Source: Lithodes maja
Lineage: Eukaryota > Arthropoda > Malacostraca > Decapoda > Lithodidae
Reading direction: 5' to 3'
Assembly (NCBI GenBank): GCA_037953745.1
Contig: JBAKBP010006617.1
Location: 44,475-108,474 of the forward strand
Length of the DNA: 64,000 nucleotides
Shown: positions 8,144 to 17,684 of the stretch, one piece after another
Position numbering within the stretch: the first letter of the stretch is position 1
Layout of the letters: each line of letters starts with the position of its first letter
Position numbers and translations under genes: made by a program
Notes under the pieces: model-generated
Seen by the model: the letters and a program-made list of their open reading frames with translations, nothing else
Databases searched by the model: none
What the model was told of the DNA's origin: nothing

Positions 8144-9682
8144 ATGGACAACCGAGTTCAATTTGAAAGGCAGTTAGAAAATATAGCCCAGAAAAACTTG
8201 TCAACAAAATCAGCACTATTCACACGGGAAAAATTCAACTACTACATCACCACTATTCAGAGCGCTCAAGGAAATCCCAGTACAAAAACACAACATATAT
8301 ATCACTTATTGAGAAAGTATAGGGTTGAAATCCAATTTGGGGAAACTAAGCTAATCTGTAAAAGAACGGGGAAATATTTCATTCATATATGCGAGCTGTA
8401 CGATACCATCAAGGCCGCCCATGAAATTGTGGGGCACGGTGGTCGCAGAAGAACCTTTCTCGAAATAAGAAAAACAATAGCCAATGTAACAGAATTACAA
8501 ATTAAGACTTACTTGTCATTTTGTACAACCTGTACAATTAGAGGCGGCGTGGGGGGAAAACGTTGCAAAAGAGTAGTGCATCCTTTAATCTCGAATAATT
8601 TTGGAGAAAGGGGTCAGGTAGATTTAATTGATATGTCCGGTATGGCCATGGGAGGATATACCTTCATTTTAAATTATCAAGATCATTTTTCCAAATTCTG
8701 TATCTTGCGGGCCTTAAAAAACAAAACTGCCAAAGAAGTGGTCTCTCATATGGTGGATATCTTCTCAATAATTGGGGCGCCCAAAATTCTTCAATCTGAC
8801 AATGGTAAAGAATTTGTAGCTAATTTATTCAAAAGGGTGTTATGTACAATGTGGCCCGAGCTAACCATTATACATGGCCGCCCACGGCATCCAGAGTCTC
8901 AGGGGAGTGTAGAGAGGGCCAATGGTGACGTGGAAAATATGATAAGAGCCATTTTAATTGAAAAACGAACCAAAGATTGGGTGGGTCAATTAAATTTTAT
9001 ACAAATTTATAAAAACACCGCCACAAATAGAGTAATTAAGAAATCCCCCTATAAAGCTACCTTCGGGAGAGATCCACCACTAGGCTTTAACCAAACGTTT
9101 ACTTTGGACATCCTCAATAATCACAATTTCCCTTCACAAGTGGAAGATTTTTCACAGCTTAGAGACAATAGCACATTTATGGGTGATGACACCCACCCAT
9201 CCCACCCACCCATCCCACCCACCCATCCCAACCCCACCCCGGGACATATTTATAATACAAGAAAAGATGTATTCCTAAGTATACGGGCCTCCTCGAGAAA
9301 GGGAATCATTTTGGGGGCACAGAAAATGGTCAAAAATACATCTACACTTACACGGGTTAACATCAATGATACAGTGTCCATTCTAGTTCATCCCAAAGAT
9401 AGAGCATGTAAATTGGGCCATAAATATCTTGTGGGTAGAATTATAAATATAAAAAAAGATGGAGACCTATACAAAATTCAAACTGAATATGGGATATTAA
9501 ATAGATACTGTTCACGCGAAGAAATTATACCATGTTTGGGCATTGACACATCCCAATTCTCAACTAAACTAATTAGCATAAGGAAAGCAATACGTCTACA
9601 AAATAGTGAATCTACCACACCACTCCGTCATCCACCGTCACCACCACCACCACCGTCGCCGCCATCCATAGGTACTCTTTGA
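8144..9682 (+). CDS. HHCC-DDE integrase 1 (KRBA2/retroviral-like), 512 aa
   Basis: An integrase of the retroviral fold. The zinc-binding HHCC module is H93, H98, C127, C130. The catalytic core follows with D160 (QVDLIDMSG), D219 (ILQSDNGKEF) and E257 (HPESQGSVERAN). These residues bind two metal ions for DNA strand transfer. The C-terminal part (about residues 390-470) resembles the small beta-barrel DNA-binding domain, and the protein ends in a Ser/Pro-rich tail. A Pro/His/Thr repeat (HPSHPPIPPTHPNP) at about 348-363 looks like local microsatellite expansion. It resembles the domesticated KRBA2-like and Ginger-type integrases more than complete retrotransposon polyproteins; no reverse transcriptase accompanies it. 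It may help the virus enter the host chromosome. Confidence 0.85.
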   Translation: MDNRVQFERQLENIAQKNLSTKSALFTREKFNYYITTIQSAQGNPSTKTQHIYHLLRKYRVEIQFGETKLICKRTGKYFIHICELYDTIKAAHEIVGHGGRRRTFLEIRKTIANVTELQIKTYLSFCTTCTIRGGVGGKRCKRVVHPLISNNFGERGQVDLIDMSGMAMGGYTFILNYQDHFSKFCILRALKNKTAKEVVSHMVDIFSIIGAPKILQSDNGKEFVANLFKRVLCTMWPELTIIHGRPRHPESQGSVERANGDVENMIRAILIEKRTKDWVGQLNFIQIYKNTATNRVIKKSPYKATFGRDPPLGFNQTFTLDILNNHNFPSQVEDFSQLRDNSTFMGDDTHPSHPPIPPTHPNPTPGHIYNTRKDVFLSIRASSRKGIILGAQKMVKNTSTLTRVNINDTVSILVHPKDRACKLGHKYLVGRIINIKKDGDLYKIQTEYGILNRYCSREEIIPCLGIDTSQFSTKLISIRKAIRLQNSESTTPLRHPPSPPPPPSPPSIGTL

Positions 9683-9686
9683 ACCA

Positions 9687-11234
9687 CTAGACATTAACAA
9701 CATCGCGTACCATACCAGGGATTAATTTTATTAAATCGTTAAGAAGGTCGCGAATTTTTTCTATTTCATTACCTAGATATTTTATTGGTTGTCGTTTTCT
9801 TCTATCATGGGTTAATTTAACGGACCTGGCATGTAACGATTTCTGCTTGTCTATAATATTCTTATTTTCTTGGATGAATAGGGCTGCATCTTTTAAAAGT
9901 TTCTTATCCTCTGGTGTGTCTGTCGAAGTGTTCAATTGGGTTAATGTGGGTTGTATACCCGCTGGAAGCGTTGGGAAATGTTGCACCCGGTGCACGGTTT
10001 GTATCTTCAATTGAGGATGCATTGACTGATTACGTTGCATGGTTTGTATCTGATTGTATTGTTGTGGTTGCATTAGGGGTCTACTTTGCTGGGTGTGTAC
10101 CTGGTAAGGGGGCGGTTGCATGGTCTGTACATTGATGGGCGGTTGCGGGGCTTGTACCTGGTAAGGTTGCGTGACTTTTATCTGGTAAGCCTGTGCATTG
10201 ATGGGTGGTTGCGTGGTCTGTATCTGGTAATGTTGCGGTTGCACGGTCTGTGCATTGATGGGTGGTTGCGTGGTCTGTATCTGGTAATGTTGCGGTTGCA
10301 CGGTCTGTGTATTGATGGGCGGTTGCGGGGCTTGCGGTTGCACGGTCTGTGTATTGATGAACGGTTGCGGGGCTTGTGTCAGGTACGTCTGACTCTGATG
10401 ATTTTGCGTGACACAGTGTGGGTGTGTATTGATGGGTGGTTGTTGGTGAGCCTGCTGTGGTTGTGATGTTATGGGTGTCTTATATGCCGAATCGGGTCCT
10501 GCAGTTCCATGTACTTGTAGAGTAGAATCTTGCAATGGTTGTTCTGGGTGAGACTGTGTATTGATGAACGGTTGCGGGGCTTGTGCCAGGTACGTCTGAC
10601 TCTGATGATTTTGCGTGACACAGTGTGGGTGTGTATTGATGGGTGGTTGTTGGTGAGCCTGCTGTGGTTGTGATGTTATGGGTGTCTTATATGCCGAATC
10701 GGGTCCTGCAGTTCCATGTACTTGTAGAGTAGAATCTTGCAATGGTTGTTCTGGGTGCGATACTATGGATTTTGGTTTTTGTGAACCAGATAAATTCAAA
10801 GGTTCTGAAGTATCTGATAATTGAAAAGCCTCCCGACACATTTGTGGATCTTCTTCTGGTTGTACCCGATGCGACACTATGGATGTTGGCTGTCGTGAAC
10901 CAGATAAATCTGAAGTTTCACATTCCTGCGATAATCGAAGAACATCCTCGAGTATTTGTTCAGTTGAGGGGGGACTATGTACATTTGTGGCTGTTGGTTG
11001 TGACAAAGATCCCCATTCACCACCTGAATCTTGCGGTGGTTGAACGGTCTGCGCGTTGGTCCTCTGTCCCCGCACACAGGGAGCCTCCCATTCTTGGTGG
11101 TTTATTGAAGTTCCTCGGATTCCAGGTTGGGAGGTTGCTCCGGAGGTTGCGTAGGGCTTTAGCCTCTGGTTGCGGTTGCGTAGATTATATTGAGGCATGA
11201 CTGCGGGAGCTCTCTCTCTCATAGTCGTCCCCAT
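9687..11234 (-). CDS. Gln/Pro-rich repeat protein, 515 aa
   Basis: Not recognised. The protein is dominated by Gln, Pro and Thr in short degenerate repeats of the form QAPQPPINTQTVQPQ between about residues 130 and 400, plus one 69-residue segment present twice in tandem. The C-terminal about 80 residues are different, charged and probably helical (PEDKKLLKDAALFIQ and IEKIRDLLNDLIKLI). No signal peptide or membrane helix is seen. The gene converges on integrase 1 with a four-base gap. Such low-complexity proteins are typical tegument or structural scaffolds in large viruses, but that is inference. The CAACCG-rich coding repeats make the opposite strand look open too; those frames are shadows. 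Confidence 0.7.
   Translation of the reverse strand: MGTTMRERAPAVMPQYNLRNRNQRLKPYATSGATSQPGIRGTSINHQEWEAPCVRGQRTNAQTVQPPQDSGGEWGSLSQPTATNVHSPPSTEQILEDVLRLSQECETSDLSGSRQPTSIVSHRVQPEEDPQMCREAFQLSDTSEPLNLSGSQKPKSIVSHPEQPLQDSTLQVHGTAGPDSAYKTPITSQPQQAHQQPPINTHPHCVTQNHQSQTYLAQAPQPFINTQSHPEQPLQDSTLQVHGTAGPDSAYKTPITSQPQQAHQQPPINTHPHCVTQNHQSQTYLTQAPQPFINTQTVQPQAPQPPINTQTVQPQHYQIQTTQPPINAQTVQPQHYQIQTTQPPINAQAYQIKVTQPYQVQAPQPPINVQTMQPPPYQVHTQQSRPLMQPQQYNQIQTMQRNQSMHPQLKIQTVHRVQHFPTLPAGIQPTLTQLNTSTDTPEDKKLLKDAALFIQENKNIIDKQKSLHARSVKLTHDRRKRQPIKYLGNEIEKIRDLLNDLIKLIPGMVRDVVNV
10350..10763. repeat. 207-bp tandem duplication inside the repeat protein
   Basis: 10350-10556 and 10557-10763 are two copies of a 207-base unit (69 codons), with only about one visible difference (GTGTCAGG versus GTGCCAGG). 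The length is a multiple of three so the frame is kept. The near identity implies a recent duplication. Confidence 0.9.
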
Positions 11235-11303
11235 CTGTCACATACACACATATATATAGCCTCAGAGAAAACTGTGGGGGTGGGGTAATACAATGGGAGG
11301 AGC

Positions 11304-12362
11304 CTAATCTTTTTTGAAGAGATGCTGTTGGTTGAACATTTCTGTATTATAATTGTTCAACCAAGACACGCTGCTGGATATTTCACATACATTTTTATAT
11401 ACGCGAAGACTTTCGGGAGAGTTATTTAATTTGACCGGCTCTGCCATTGCCACTGCCAATGGATGATGTAAATTTAAGGGTACAATTCTTTTACGGGTTA
11501 GTCTTCCTATATCCTCACAATTAATATCGTGAAGTGTCGGCTCTAGACGAAGGCCCCTGCCCAATAATTCAATATCGTCATAGATATGGGGCTCGGCTCC
11601 ATAATCATTTTTACAACATAGATCCAATTTCTGACGGCATATATTTTTATCGGACGCACAAAAAGAAATATCAAATAACGGTGTAGACTTTAAAGGGTTT
11701 GAAATTATATTTGAATTGGTTAATTTATTCTTAGTGTGATACAAATGTTGGGCCGAGTTTAGATGATAAAGAGAGGTAGGAAAAGACCACTGTATCCATG
11801 GAATGTTGGAATTGGGTATTGTATAGTCTTTCGTTATATTATCTAGCGAGGCTAGTAGACCGTAACTCCTAAATGTCCTAATAAAATGGGCCGGTTTTAA
11901 ATACTTTGAGGTGGTTGTTGTAGTAAGGATTTCGGACAATACACTGGCATTGGCCAGAAATGGCGAGTTTTTAGTTTTAAAAATGCGGCTGGATGTCATA
12001 AGCTTGCCGCGGATAATTCTGGTCTGTTGAAAGAGTTTCATCATTTGTAAATGTTTGAGGTGTATAAGCGACTCTCCCTCGAACAGCGAGTGAAACATGT
12101 TTTCGTGGCCTCCCACCACAAGGCCGCATACAAACTTTGAATTCTCTAAAGCCTGAGCGGCAATCAATTGGAAATCAATGGGATATTGTGGGTTGTGATT
12201 AGCCAATATATTTTCTATAGGGAAAATATTAAACGCGGCGTTGGCATTGACAGGGTTATTAGTTATATTGGGGAGAGAGTCACCAAACAGATAGTACCAT
12301 GCTGAAATGCCGAACCACCTGTCAAGTTGCTTGGGTGATGATATTTTTCCCCCTATATTCAT
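11304..12362 (-). CDS. Unknown viral protein, 352 aa
   Basis: Not recognised. The frame is open from an ATG at 12515, but that start would lie 190 bases inside the upstream gene. I choose the ATG at 12362 (MNIGGKISSPKQL), giving a 41-base overlap with the PIF-like gene and a protein-like N-terminus. The product has about 350 residues, with a C-terminal CxxKNICRQKLDLCC cluster (about residues 245-262). No membrane helix is visible. Overlap and shared strand suggest co-transcription with the PIF-like gene. Confidence 0.7.
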   Translation of the reverse strand: MNIGGKISSPKQLDRWFGISAWYYLFGDSLPNITNNPVNANAAFNIFPIENILANHNPQYPIDFQLIAAQALENSKFVCGLVVGGHENMFHSLFEGESLIHLKHLQMMKLFQQTRIIRGKLMTSSRIFKTKNSPFLANASVLSEILTTTTTSKYLKPAHFIRTFRSYGLLASLDNITKDYTIPNSNIPWIQWSFPTSLYHLNSAQHLYHTKNKLTNSNIISNPLKSTPLFDISFCASDKNICRQKLDLCCKNDYGAEPHIYDDIELLGRGLRLEPTLHDINCEDIGRLTRKRIVPLNLHHPLAVAMAEPVKLNNSPESLRVYKNVCEISSSVSWLNNYNTEMFNQQHLFKKD

Positions 12363-13695
12363 TATTTTGATCGGGTGAGACGTATAAAATGAAACGGTTC
12401 GGATCTCTATGGTCAGCGTTTGTCGGTATGATAATGGGACCGCTATGTACCGTGGCCAGCTCAATAGACTGTTTTGTAAAGTTTGGAATATTTTTAAGGG
12501 AGTACGATGTGACACGGGGATTCATTGACCGCGGTCTGAGGCCAAACAGTGGTGCCTGCGAGCTAGAAATTGGCGTATTGTGTTGATTCATAACCACATT
12601 GAAAAAATTTGGTTTGGGTATACAGGTATAATCTTGAGAATTGTAACTGACAACACTGTCCACGTCAACCAGGGTTAGCGGGCAGGGATTCACTTGACAT
12701 TTCGCGAAATTAACATAATCTTTATTGGCTATTTCTGCGGGAAGCACAGGATTTCCTAGATAATCCAATTGTCCATTACAATGGCAAGATATTCTATTAT
12801 TCAAAAAAAAACTCTTATCGTTAATATAAGCTATATACTCGGCGAGTGAACATTCTTTAAGTGTTTGTAACAATTTAGTCTGAACCATGTCACCGTGCTC
12901 CAAAATTTTCATATCAGGATTCTGTTCGTCCACCAAATATGAATTATATTTCCAGTTGGGATTTTCTCTAAATTTTTGGTCGTTATATGTACACGCCACA
13001 TTTTCGGTACAGTCAACGCCACCAAAAAGGAATGGGTAGCGACAGTTACATATGAATCTATCCTCACTTAAGGAATAGACCAATTGACCGGTGAATTTTG
13101 AACACGGTGGTGGGTGACCGTCTTTATGTTTCTGAATATAGCAGTAGGTGCTGTCGCTATTGAGAATGTCCTCACCCCAGACGACATCCCGGCCAGAAAT
13201 TATGTTGGCCTTTTCATCACCACAAAACATTTGACAATCATATTTGTTGATAAATACATCGGGTTCCATTCTGACAGGTTTCTCACATTTTCGGCCCTGT
13301 TTGTAATGCGAAAATGTCCCGGATGACCAACCAAGTATCAAATTTTTAAGTTCATTTAAAGATTTTTGGGTGGATCTTATATTTTGGGAAGTCTGTTTTC
13401 GATTGTGGGGGAATATTCTTTGGTGTCGGGGAGGTAGGTTAAATTCATTACCATCCAATGCCAAATAGTCATAATTCGGCAGGTTTTTTTCATCAATCAT
13501 GTTTGCCATTTGTTTAACGGAAAGGACCTGGTCCATACCCCTTTTCAATTTTTCCGGGGTTAATCGTTTATCATTTTTCAATTTGGATATAAATAAACCG
13601 TATAGATGTTTTCGAATATGATTTTTATTAATAACCAAAATATATAATAATATATATAATATACAAAACATACCCAACATTTGTTGCTCCCACAT
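12322..13695 (-). CDS. Cysteine-rich envelope protein resembling PIF-2/PIF-1
   Basis: The N-terminus is an uncleaved-looking membrane anchor (residues about 7-23, LGMFCILYILLYILVI), followed by a long ectodomain with at least 14 cysteines. Clusters include YDCQMFC, FICNCRYPFLFGGVDC with VAC, and ISCHCNGQLDYLGNP with CQVNPC. An N-terminal anchor plus paired CxC and DC...C blocks is the pattern of baculovirus-type per os infectivity factors, which form the entry complex on the virion envelope and are conserved in nudiviruses, hytrosaviruses and nimaviruses. Between PIF-1 and PIF-2, the size (457 aa) does not decide; the spacing looks closer to PIF-2. The assignment rests on pattern only and needs a profile search. 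Confidence 0.5.
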   Translation of the reverse strand: MWEQQMLGMFCILYILLYILVINKNHIRKHLYGLFISKLKNDKRLTPEKLKRGMDQVLSVKQMANMIDEKNLPNYDYLALDGNEFNLPPRHQRIFPHNRKQTSQNIRSTQKSLNELKNLILGWSSGTFSHYKQGRKCEKPVRMEPDVFINKYDCQMFCGDEKANIISGRDVVWGEDILNSDSTYCYIQKHKDGHPPPCSKFTGQLVYSLSEDRFICNCRYPFLFGGVDCTENVACTYNDQKFRENPNWKYNSYLVDEQNPDMKILEHGDMVQTKLLQTLKECSLAEYIAYINDKSFFLNNRISCHCNGQLDYLGNPVLPAEIANKDYVNFAKCQVNPCPLTLVDVDSVVSYNSQDYTCIPKPNFFNVVMNQHNTPISSSQAPLFGLRPRSMNPRVTSYSLKNIPNFTKQSIELATVHSGPIIIPTNADHRDPNRFILYVSPDQNNEYRGKNIITQAT

Positions 13696-13988
13696 GGTTA
13701 TTTATTCATATATAACATAATACAAAAAAAAATGTATCTATTGGTCGAGTCAACCAAGCCTCAATAAATAAAATTATGTAAACATTTATATCCATTGTCA
13801 GAGTCAAACCTTTACATTTTTTTTTCGAATTTATAGATATCGGACAGGAGGACCCGGCCCGGCCCGGCCCACATAACCACACACCGGACAATATATAACA
13901 ACCCTTCAAAAGGTTTGTACATTCGTCGCCTGCCATGGTGGAGTCTTTGTCGTAGAGACAGACGCAGAGGTAGAATATAAGATGGATA
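13696..13988. other. Intergenic stretch, mostly no gene
   Basis: It contains a GC-rich CCCGGCCCGGCCCGGCCC run at about 13853-13870, striking in this AT-rich block, and a 76-codon minus-strand frame (13706-13936) with one hydrophobic segment. I cannot support that frame as a gene. Confidence 0.3.
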
Positions 13989-15057
13989 TTATCCGTGAGT
14001 GTTTATGTCACCAGTAAAATTAATTTTGGGTTCAGTTTTAGGGGGGTTGCCAAGTCTACATTTCACAGTATTATACATATCTTCTAGTATATTTAATGGT
14101 ATTGTATCTATTCGGAGACTTCGAGGTAAAAAAAATAACAGCTCATCAAGACATATACTCTCAATTTCAATATCTGGGTTAATTCTTATCATGTGCCTCA
14201 CTAACAGTTCAAGGGCATAATTATATAGTCAGGAAAAGATGAATCTCTTGAATGTGCAATGAAAATACCATTTTTATATAGTCCAACAGTTTGCGTGTTT
14301 GTTCACGACAATAATCAATACTATTAGGTTTTGTAGTATACGTGGTAACATTATCGGGGAAGGTTAAGATATCAAATTTAATATTATCTGGATATAATGC
14401 ATACATATAACTAATCAATAGCGGGAAATTACAATTGTTAAATTTTAGCCTAGCGATCGACCCAAGAACCTGAGTTATATCATCCTCCTCCACATGATTA
14501 TCATTATTCTCATAATAGAGTGATAATTTTATGTTTCCACATTTAGATTCTGAGACTATAGGATAAGTATTTATAGATTCATGACATCTGAACCTAATAA
14601 TACCTAGAACCAGTAGATTACCGCTCCATGAATCCTGGAATATTGTTATCTCGGCAAAGAGAGGTATACATAGTATCTCATCCTTATCATATTTTATAAT
14701 GTCACCTCTACATAATTCCATACAATTCAATGAGTTTTCAGAATCTTCATGAAACACATTATCAAAAAAAGCGGGGGTAAAGGGCAAACTCTGTTGTTGA
14801 TCACTTTCACGTTCACATCGGGAATCATTTTCAACTAGCAGGTTAAATATTGCCTTTCTTATATCCTTATGTGGTGTTTGACCAACATGTAGCACCTTAT
14901 TTATATTATCTTTAATGTCCAGATATATATTACTTGGATTGTAATCAAACTTAACATGTTCATGAGAGAGTGTAAACATTAAACGTTGTTCACATTGTTT
15001 GCCGAGTTTATAGGTATCGGTCAGGACCTCGTTGCATTTTATACAGTTGTTATCCAT
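13989..15057 (-). pseudogene. Broken paralogue of the 15166-16197 gene
   Basis: Residues from MDNNCIKCNEVL onward match the neighbouring paralogue almost line by line (shared words include NKVLHVGQT, SENSLNCMELC and SESKCGNIKLSLYY). The frame stops at 14221 after LHIQEIHLFLTI. The missing C-terminal part is found in another frame at 13989-14230 (IDTIPLNILEDMYNTV matches INIIPSNVLQQIYDV). A frameshift near 14225-14235 therefore splits the gene, so it is probably inactive or makes a protein about 60 residues short. The start at 15057 is preferred to 15096 because it matches the paralogue and follows a TATA box at 15106-15112. Two CxxC pairs near the N-terminus might bind a metal. Confidence 0.7.
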
Positions 15058-15064
15058 GGTTGAG

Positions 15065-15112
15065 TGGGGTATACAAATGTGTGCGCCCTTAACCAATAAT
15101 CATAGTTTTTAT
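15065..15112 (-). promoter_or_regulatory. Duplicated promoter module of the paralogue pair (copy 1)
   Basis: Reading the minus strand, TATAAAAAC at 15106-15112 is followed by GGTTAAGG and an ACACATTT-like block before the ATG at 15057. The same order appears before the second gene (TATAAAAG at 16246-16252, GGTTAAGG, AGACATTT, ATG at 16197). Conservation of both spacing and words suggests a functional early promoter. Confidence 0.4.
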
Positions 15113-15165
15113 AGTATAATATATATAAAAAAACAACCCCGCGCAACCTCGTATAAAAAAAATAA

Positions 15166-16197
15166 TCAATGGCCGAATGTAGATTTCACATCATAAATCT
15201 GTTGTAATACATTTGATGGAATTATATTTATTCGGAAATATCGAGGTAATGTATATCTCAGTCCATCAATCAATTTATTATCAAATTTAACATCTGGGGA
15301 ATAATCCATCATTTTCTTCAACGTTATTTCAATGGAGGATGTGGCAAGGTAATGATGAATATCTTGAATGTGCAGTGCAAATATCATTTTCATATAGTCC
15401 AATAATTTATGTGTTTGTTCACGACAATAATTATAACTCTTGGGTGTTGTAGTATATGTGGTGATGCTAACATTATCGGTATAGGTTAAGACGTCACATT
15501 TCAGATTATTTGGATATAATGCATATATATAACTGATTAATAGCGAGTCGCCACAATTTTTTAATTTTAGCGTAGCCATCGACCCAAGAACCCGAATAAC
15601 AGCATCCCCACGACCATTCTCTTCAATCCTATAATTGAGTGATAATTTTATGTTTCCACATTTAGATTCTGAGACTATAGGAGTAGTATTTATTGATTTA
15701 TGACATCTAAAACTAATAGCACCTATAACGAATACATTGCCTTCATATGGATCATGGAATATTGTTGTCTCGGCAAAGAGAGGTATACATAATATCGCAT
15801 CCTTATCATCTTTTACAGTGTCATCTTTACATAATTCCATACAATTCAATGAGTTTTCAGAATCTTCATTATCAAAAAAAGTATCGGTGAAGGGCAAACT
15901 CTGTTGATCGCTTTCACGTTCACGTTCACGTTCACGTTCACGTTCACGTTCGCTTTCACGGGAATCGTGTTTAACTAACAGGTTAAATATTGCCATTCTC
16001 ATATCCTTATGTGACGTTTGACCAACATGTAGCACCTTATTTACATTATCTTTTATGTCCAGATATATATCACTTGGATTATACTTAGAATTAACATTTT
16101 CGTAGAAAAGTGTAAACGATAAAAGCTGTTCACATGATTTGTCGAGTTTATAGGTATTGGTCAGGACCTCGCTACATTTTGTACAATTATTATCCAT
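15166..16197 (-). CDS. Unknown viral protein, 343 aa, intact member of a tandem pair
   Basis: Not recognised. The N-terminal CTKCSEVL with a later Cys could be a small metal-binding knuckle. The rest alternates beta-like strands and charged loops. An Arg-Glu run (RERERERERERERE, about residues 80-96) is coded by an expanded CGTTCA hexamer (minus-strand TGAACG) at about 15907-15955 and is absent from the paralogue, so it is a recent microsatellite expansion in a tolerant loop. The promoter region shares TATAAAA (16246-16252) and a GGTTAAGG block with the paralogue, showing that control sequence was duplicated with the gene. Confidence 0.75.
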   Translation of the reverse strand: MDNNCTKCSEVLTNTYKLDKSCEQLLSFTLFYENVNSKYNPSDIYLDIKDNVNKVLHVGQTSHKDMRMAIFNLLVKHDSRESERERERERERERESDQQSLPFTDTFFDNEDSENSLNCMELCKDDTVKDDKDAILCIPLFAETTIFHDPYEGNVFVIGAISFRCHKSINTTPIVSESKCGNIKLSLNYRIEENGRGDAVIRVLGSMATLKLKNCGDSLLISYIYALYPNNLKCDVLTYTDNVSITTYTTTPKSYNYCREQTHKLLDYMKMIFALHIQDIHHYLATSSIEITLKKMMDYSPDVKFDNKLIDGLRYTLPRYFRINIIPSNVLQQIYDVKSTFGH

Positions 16198-16296
16198 AAC
16201 TGTTTTTTATAAAAAAATGTCTGTACCTTAACCGATAGATACCCCTTTTATAGTAAAATATATATAGAAAAAAAAGTTTTACAGGTGGTGGTGGTA

Positions 16297-17365
16297 ATGA
16301 ATAGCCCCGCCCCACCCAGCCCAGCCCGGATGGTAAGAATCCAAAATTAATAATTCCTAACTGGCACCATAGGAGACATTCTGGGCTCGATGGGGGTAGC
16401 TCTAGTTCACTCTCTTACCCGCAACCACTAAGACAACATGTCAAAAGTTAGTAAAAAATAAACTATGTTAGAGGACTCTTTGTCTAATTCCCCCCTCTAA
16501 ATAATGCAATGTATTAATATTATGTTTTTTTTTTCCATAGGTGGTGTTGCGAGATGAGTTAGTGTATAAAGGGATATATGGTCAGGTATGCTGGTTACCC
16601 CGAAACAGTCGGCCATTGGGTGTCGGCCAAGAACCATACCGACCCTTCACAAAGATTTGTCGGACTGTACACTTGCCCGAGGCTCTTGATATATGTACCA
16701 CTGGCCGGATTATACCCAAACCCATTCGATCTTTCGGCCGTTTTAACTCGAAGAACCTGTCGAACAATCACCCCTGCAAATACCTGGAAGTTCTCTGGTT
16801 TGGAACAAAAATGTCTGACGAGCCGGAGGAGGAAGATCATGACAGGTACGGTAACGTGCAATTCTCTCTGGAGGCAAATATACTCTTGGAGGTCTGGAAA
16901 TATGCCTACCTGGTTGAAATAGTAACCTTGAAAAACCAGACCTTCTCCCGAGTGCTCATCAGTAATAAGGATTATAGTGAATTCCTTCCTTTCTACAACC
17001 ACACACAACCAGGGGGCCCTTGGTATACTACAAGTGAGGGACATTTGGCTTTAGAACAATGTTCTAGATTCAACAATGTCGGACATAATACATTTAAACA
17101 CTTGCTTGAGTTTATGATAGAGGCCACACCCGAGGATGAACATGAAATAATGCAGAACTGCGAGATCTCCTTCAGGAATCATGTGAAGGCTCAGGACACG
17201 AATATTCGGCACGTCTGTAGTCGTCACCAAAGCCTCTCGGGAATCCATTGTCCGACTCCATTCACACCCTTGATAACAGCCAACTTTTTTTTTGAAAGGC
17301 TTGAACCCTTTATTGGTAGAATAAGAATACCCGAGCTATCAAAAGGGGCTCACACACAAAGGTAG
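16297..17365 (+). CDS. Apparently spliced gene, unknown product, 286 aa
   Basis: The 274-codon open frame from 16541 begins with GTG directly after an in-frame TAG, so it needs an upstream exon. One fits exactly: ATG at 16297, 12 codons to 16332, donor GTAAGA at 16333, and acceptor TTTTTTTTTTCCATAG ending at 16540, both in phase 0. The intron would be 208 bases. If unspliced, translation could start only at 16811, losing 90 residues that look protein-like. The product has no signal peptide; notable words are VLWFGTKM, DRYGNVQF, PGGPWYTT and LLEFMIEA. I do not recognise the family; the layout (short helix, Gly, then WFG and YG strands) faintly recalls ADP-ribosyltransferase-like folds, but this is weak. 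A host-derived, intron-bearing capture is likely. Confidence 0.5.
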
Positions 17366-17386
17366 ATTCTCCAGAAGGCAAGAGAG

Positions 17387-17554
17387 ATGAATCTCCTACC
17401 CCGGTCACAATTTAAAATTAAAGTAAAGAAGATGTCGGGGAGAAAGGTCCTTATCCGGAAACACTCAGGTCCGATTAGGATACCTTCAATGACAACTATG
17501 GAAATCTGGAGTCTAATAAATATGAGCTTTAATAACTCGCTGTATCCCTGGTGA
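17387..17554 (+). CDS. Possible small protein, 55 aa
   Basis: An ATG-started frame immediately downstream of the spliced gene codes 55 residues with a basic first half (KIKVKKMSGRKVLIRKH) and a C-terminus ending NNSLYPW. No family is recognised. It could be a small gene, or a leftover exon of the preceding gene. The rest of 17366-17684 shows nothing else. Confidence 0.2.
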   Translation: MNLLPRSQFKIKVKKMSGRKVLIRKHSGPIRIPSMTTMEIWSLINMSFNNSLYPW

Positions 17555-17684
17555 GATTATTGGGGTGGTATGAATTAAATGCCATGCTTTTGGGAGTTTA
17601 ACATAAAATCTGCGCAGGGGGTATGAAGTTAATTCATTTGTTTTTGGTTTTGGGACAAATTGAATCAAATTTTGTTGGGGGTCT

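Noticed and set aside
9914..11200. Plus-strand frames opposite the Gln/Pro-rich gene
   Set aside because: They are complementary shadows of CAACCG-type coding repeats and are full of Leu/Gly/Arg tandem artefacts.
13706..13936. 76-codon minus-strand frame
   Set aside because: No recognisable content apart from one hydrophobic run, with a GC repeat inside; evidence is too weak to call a gene.
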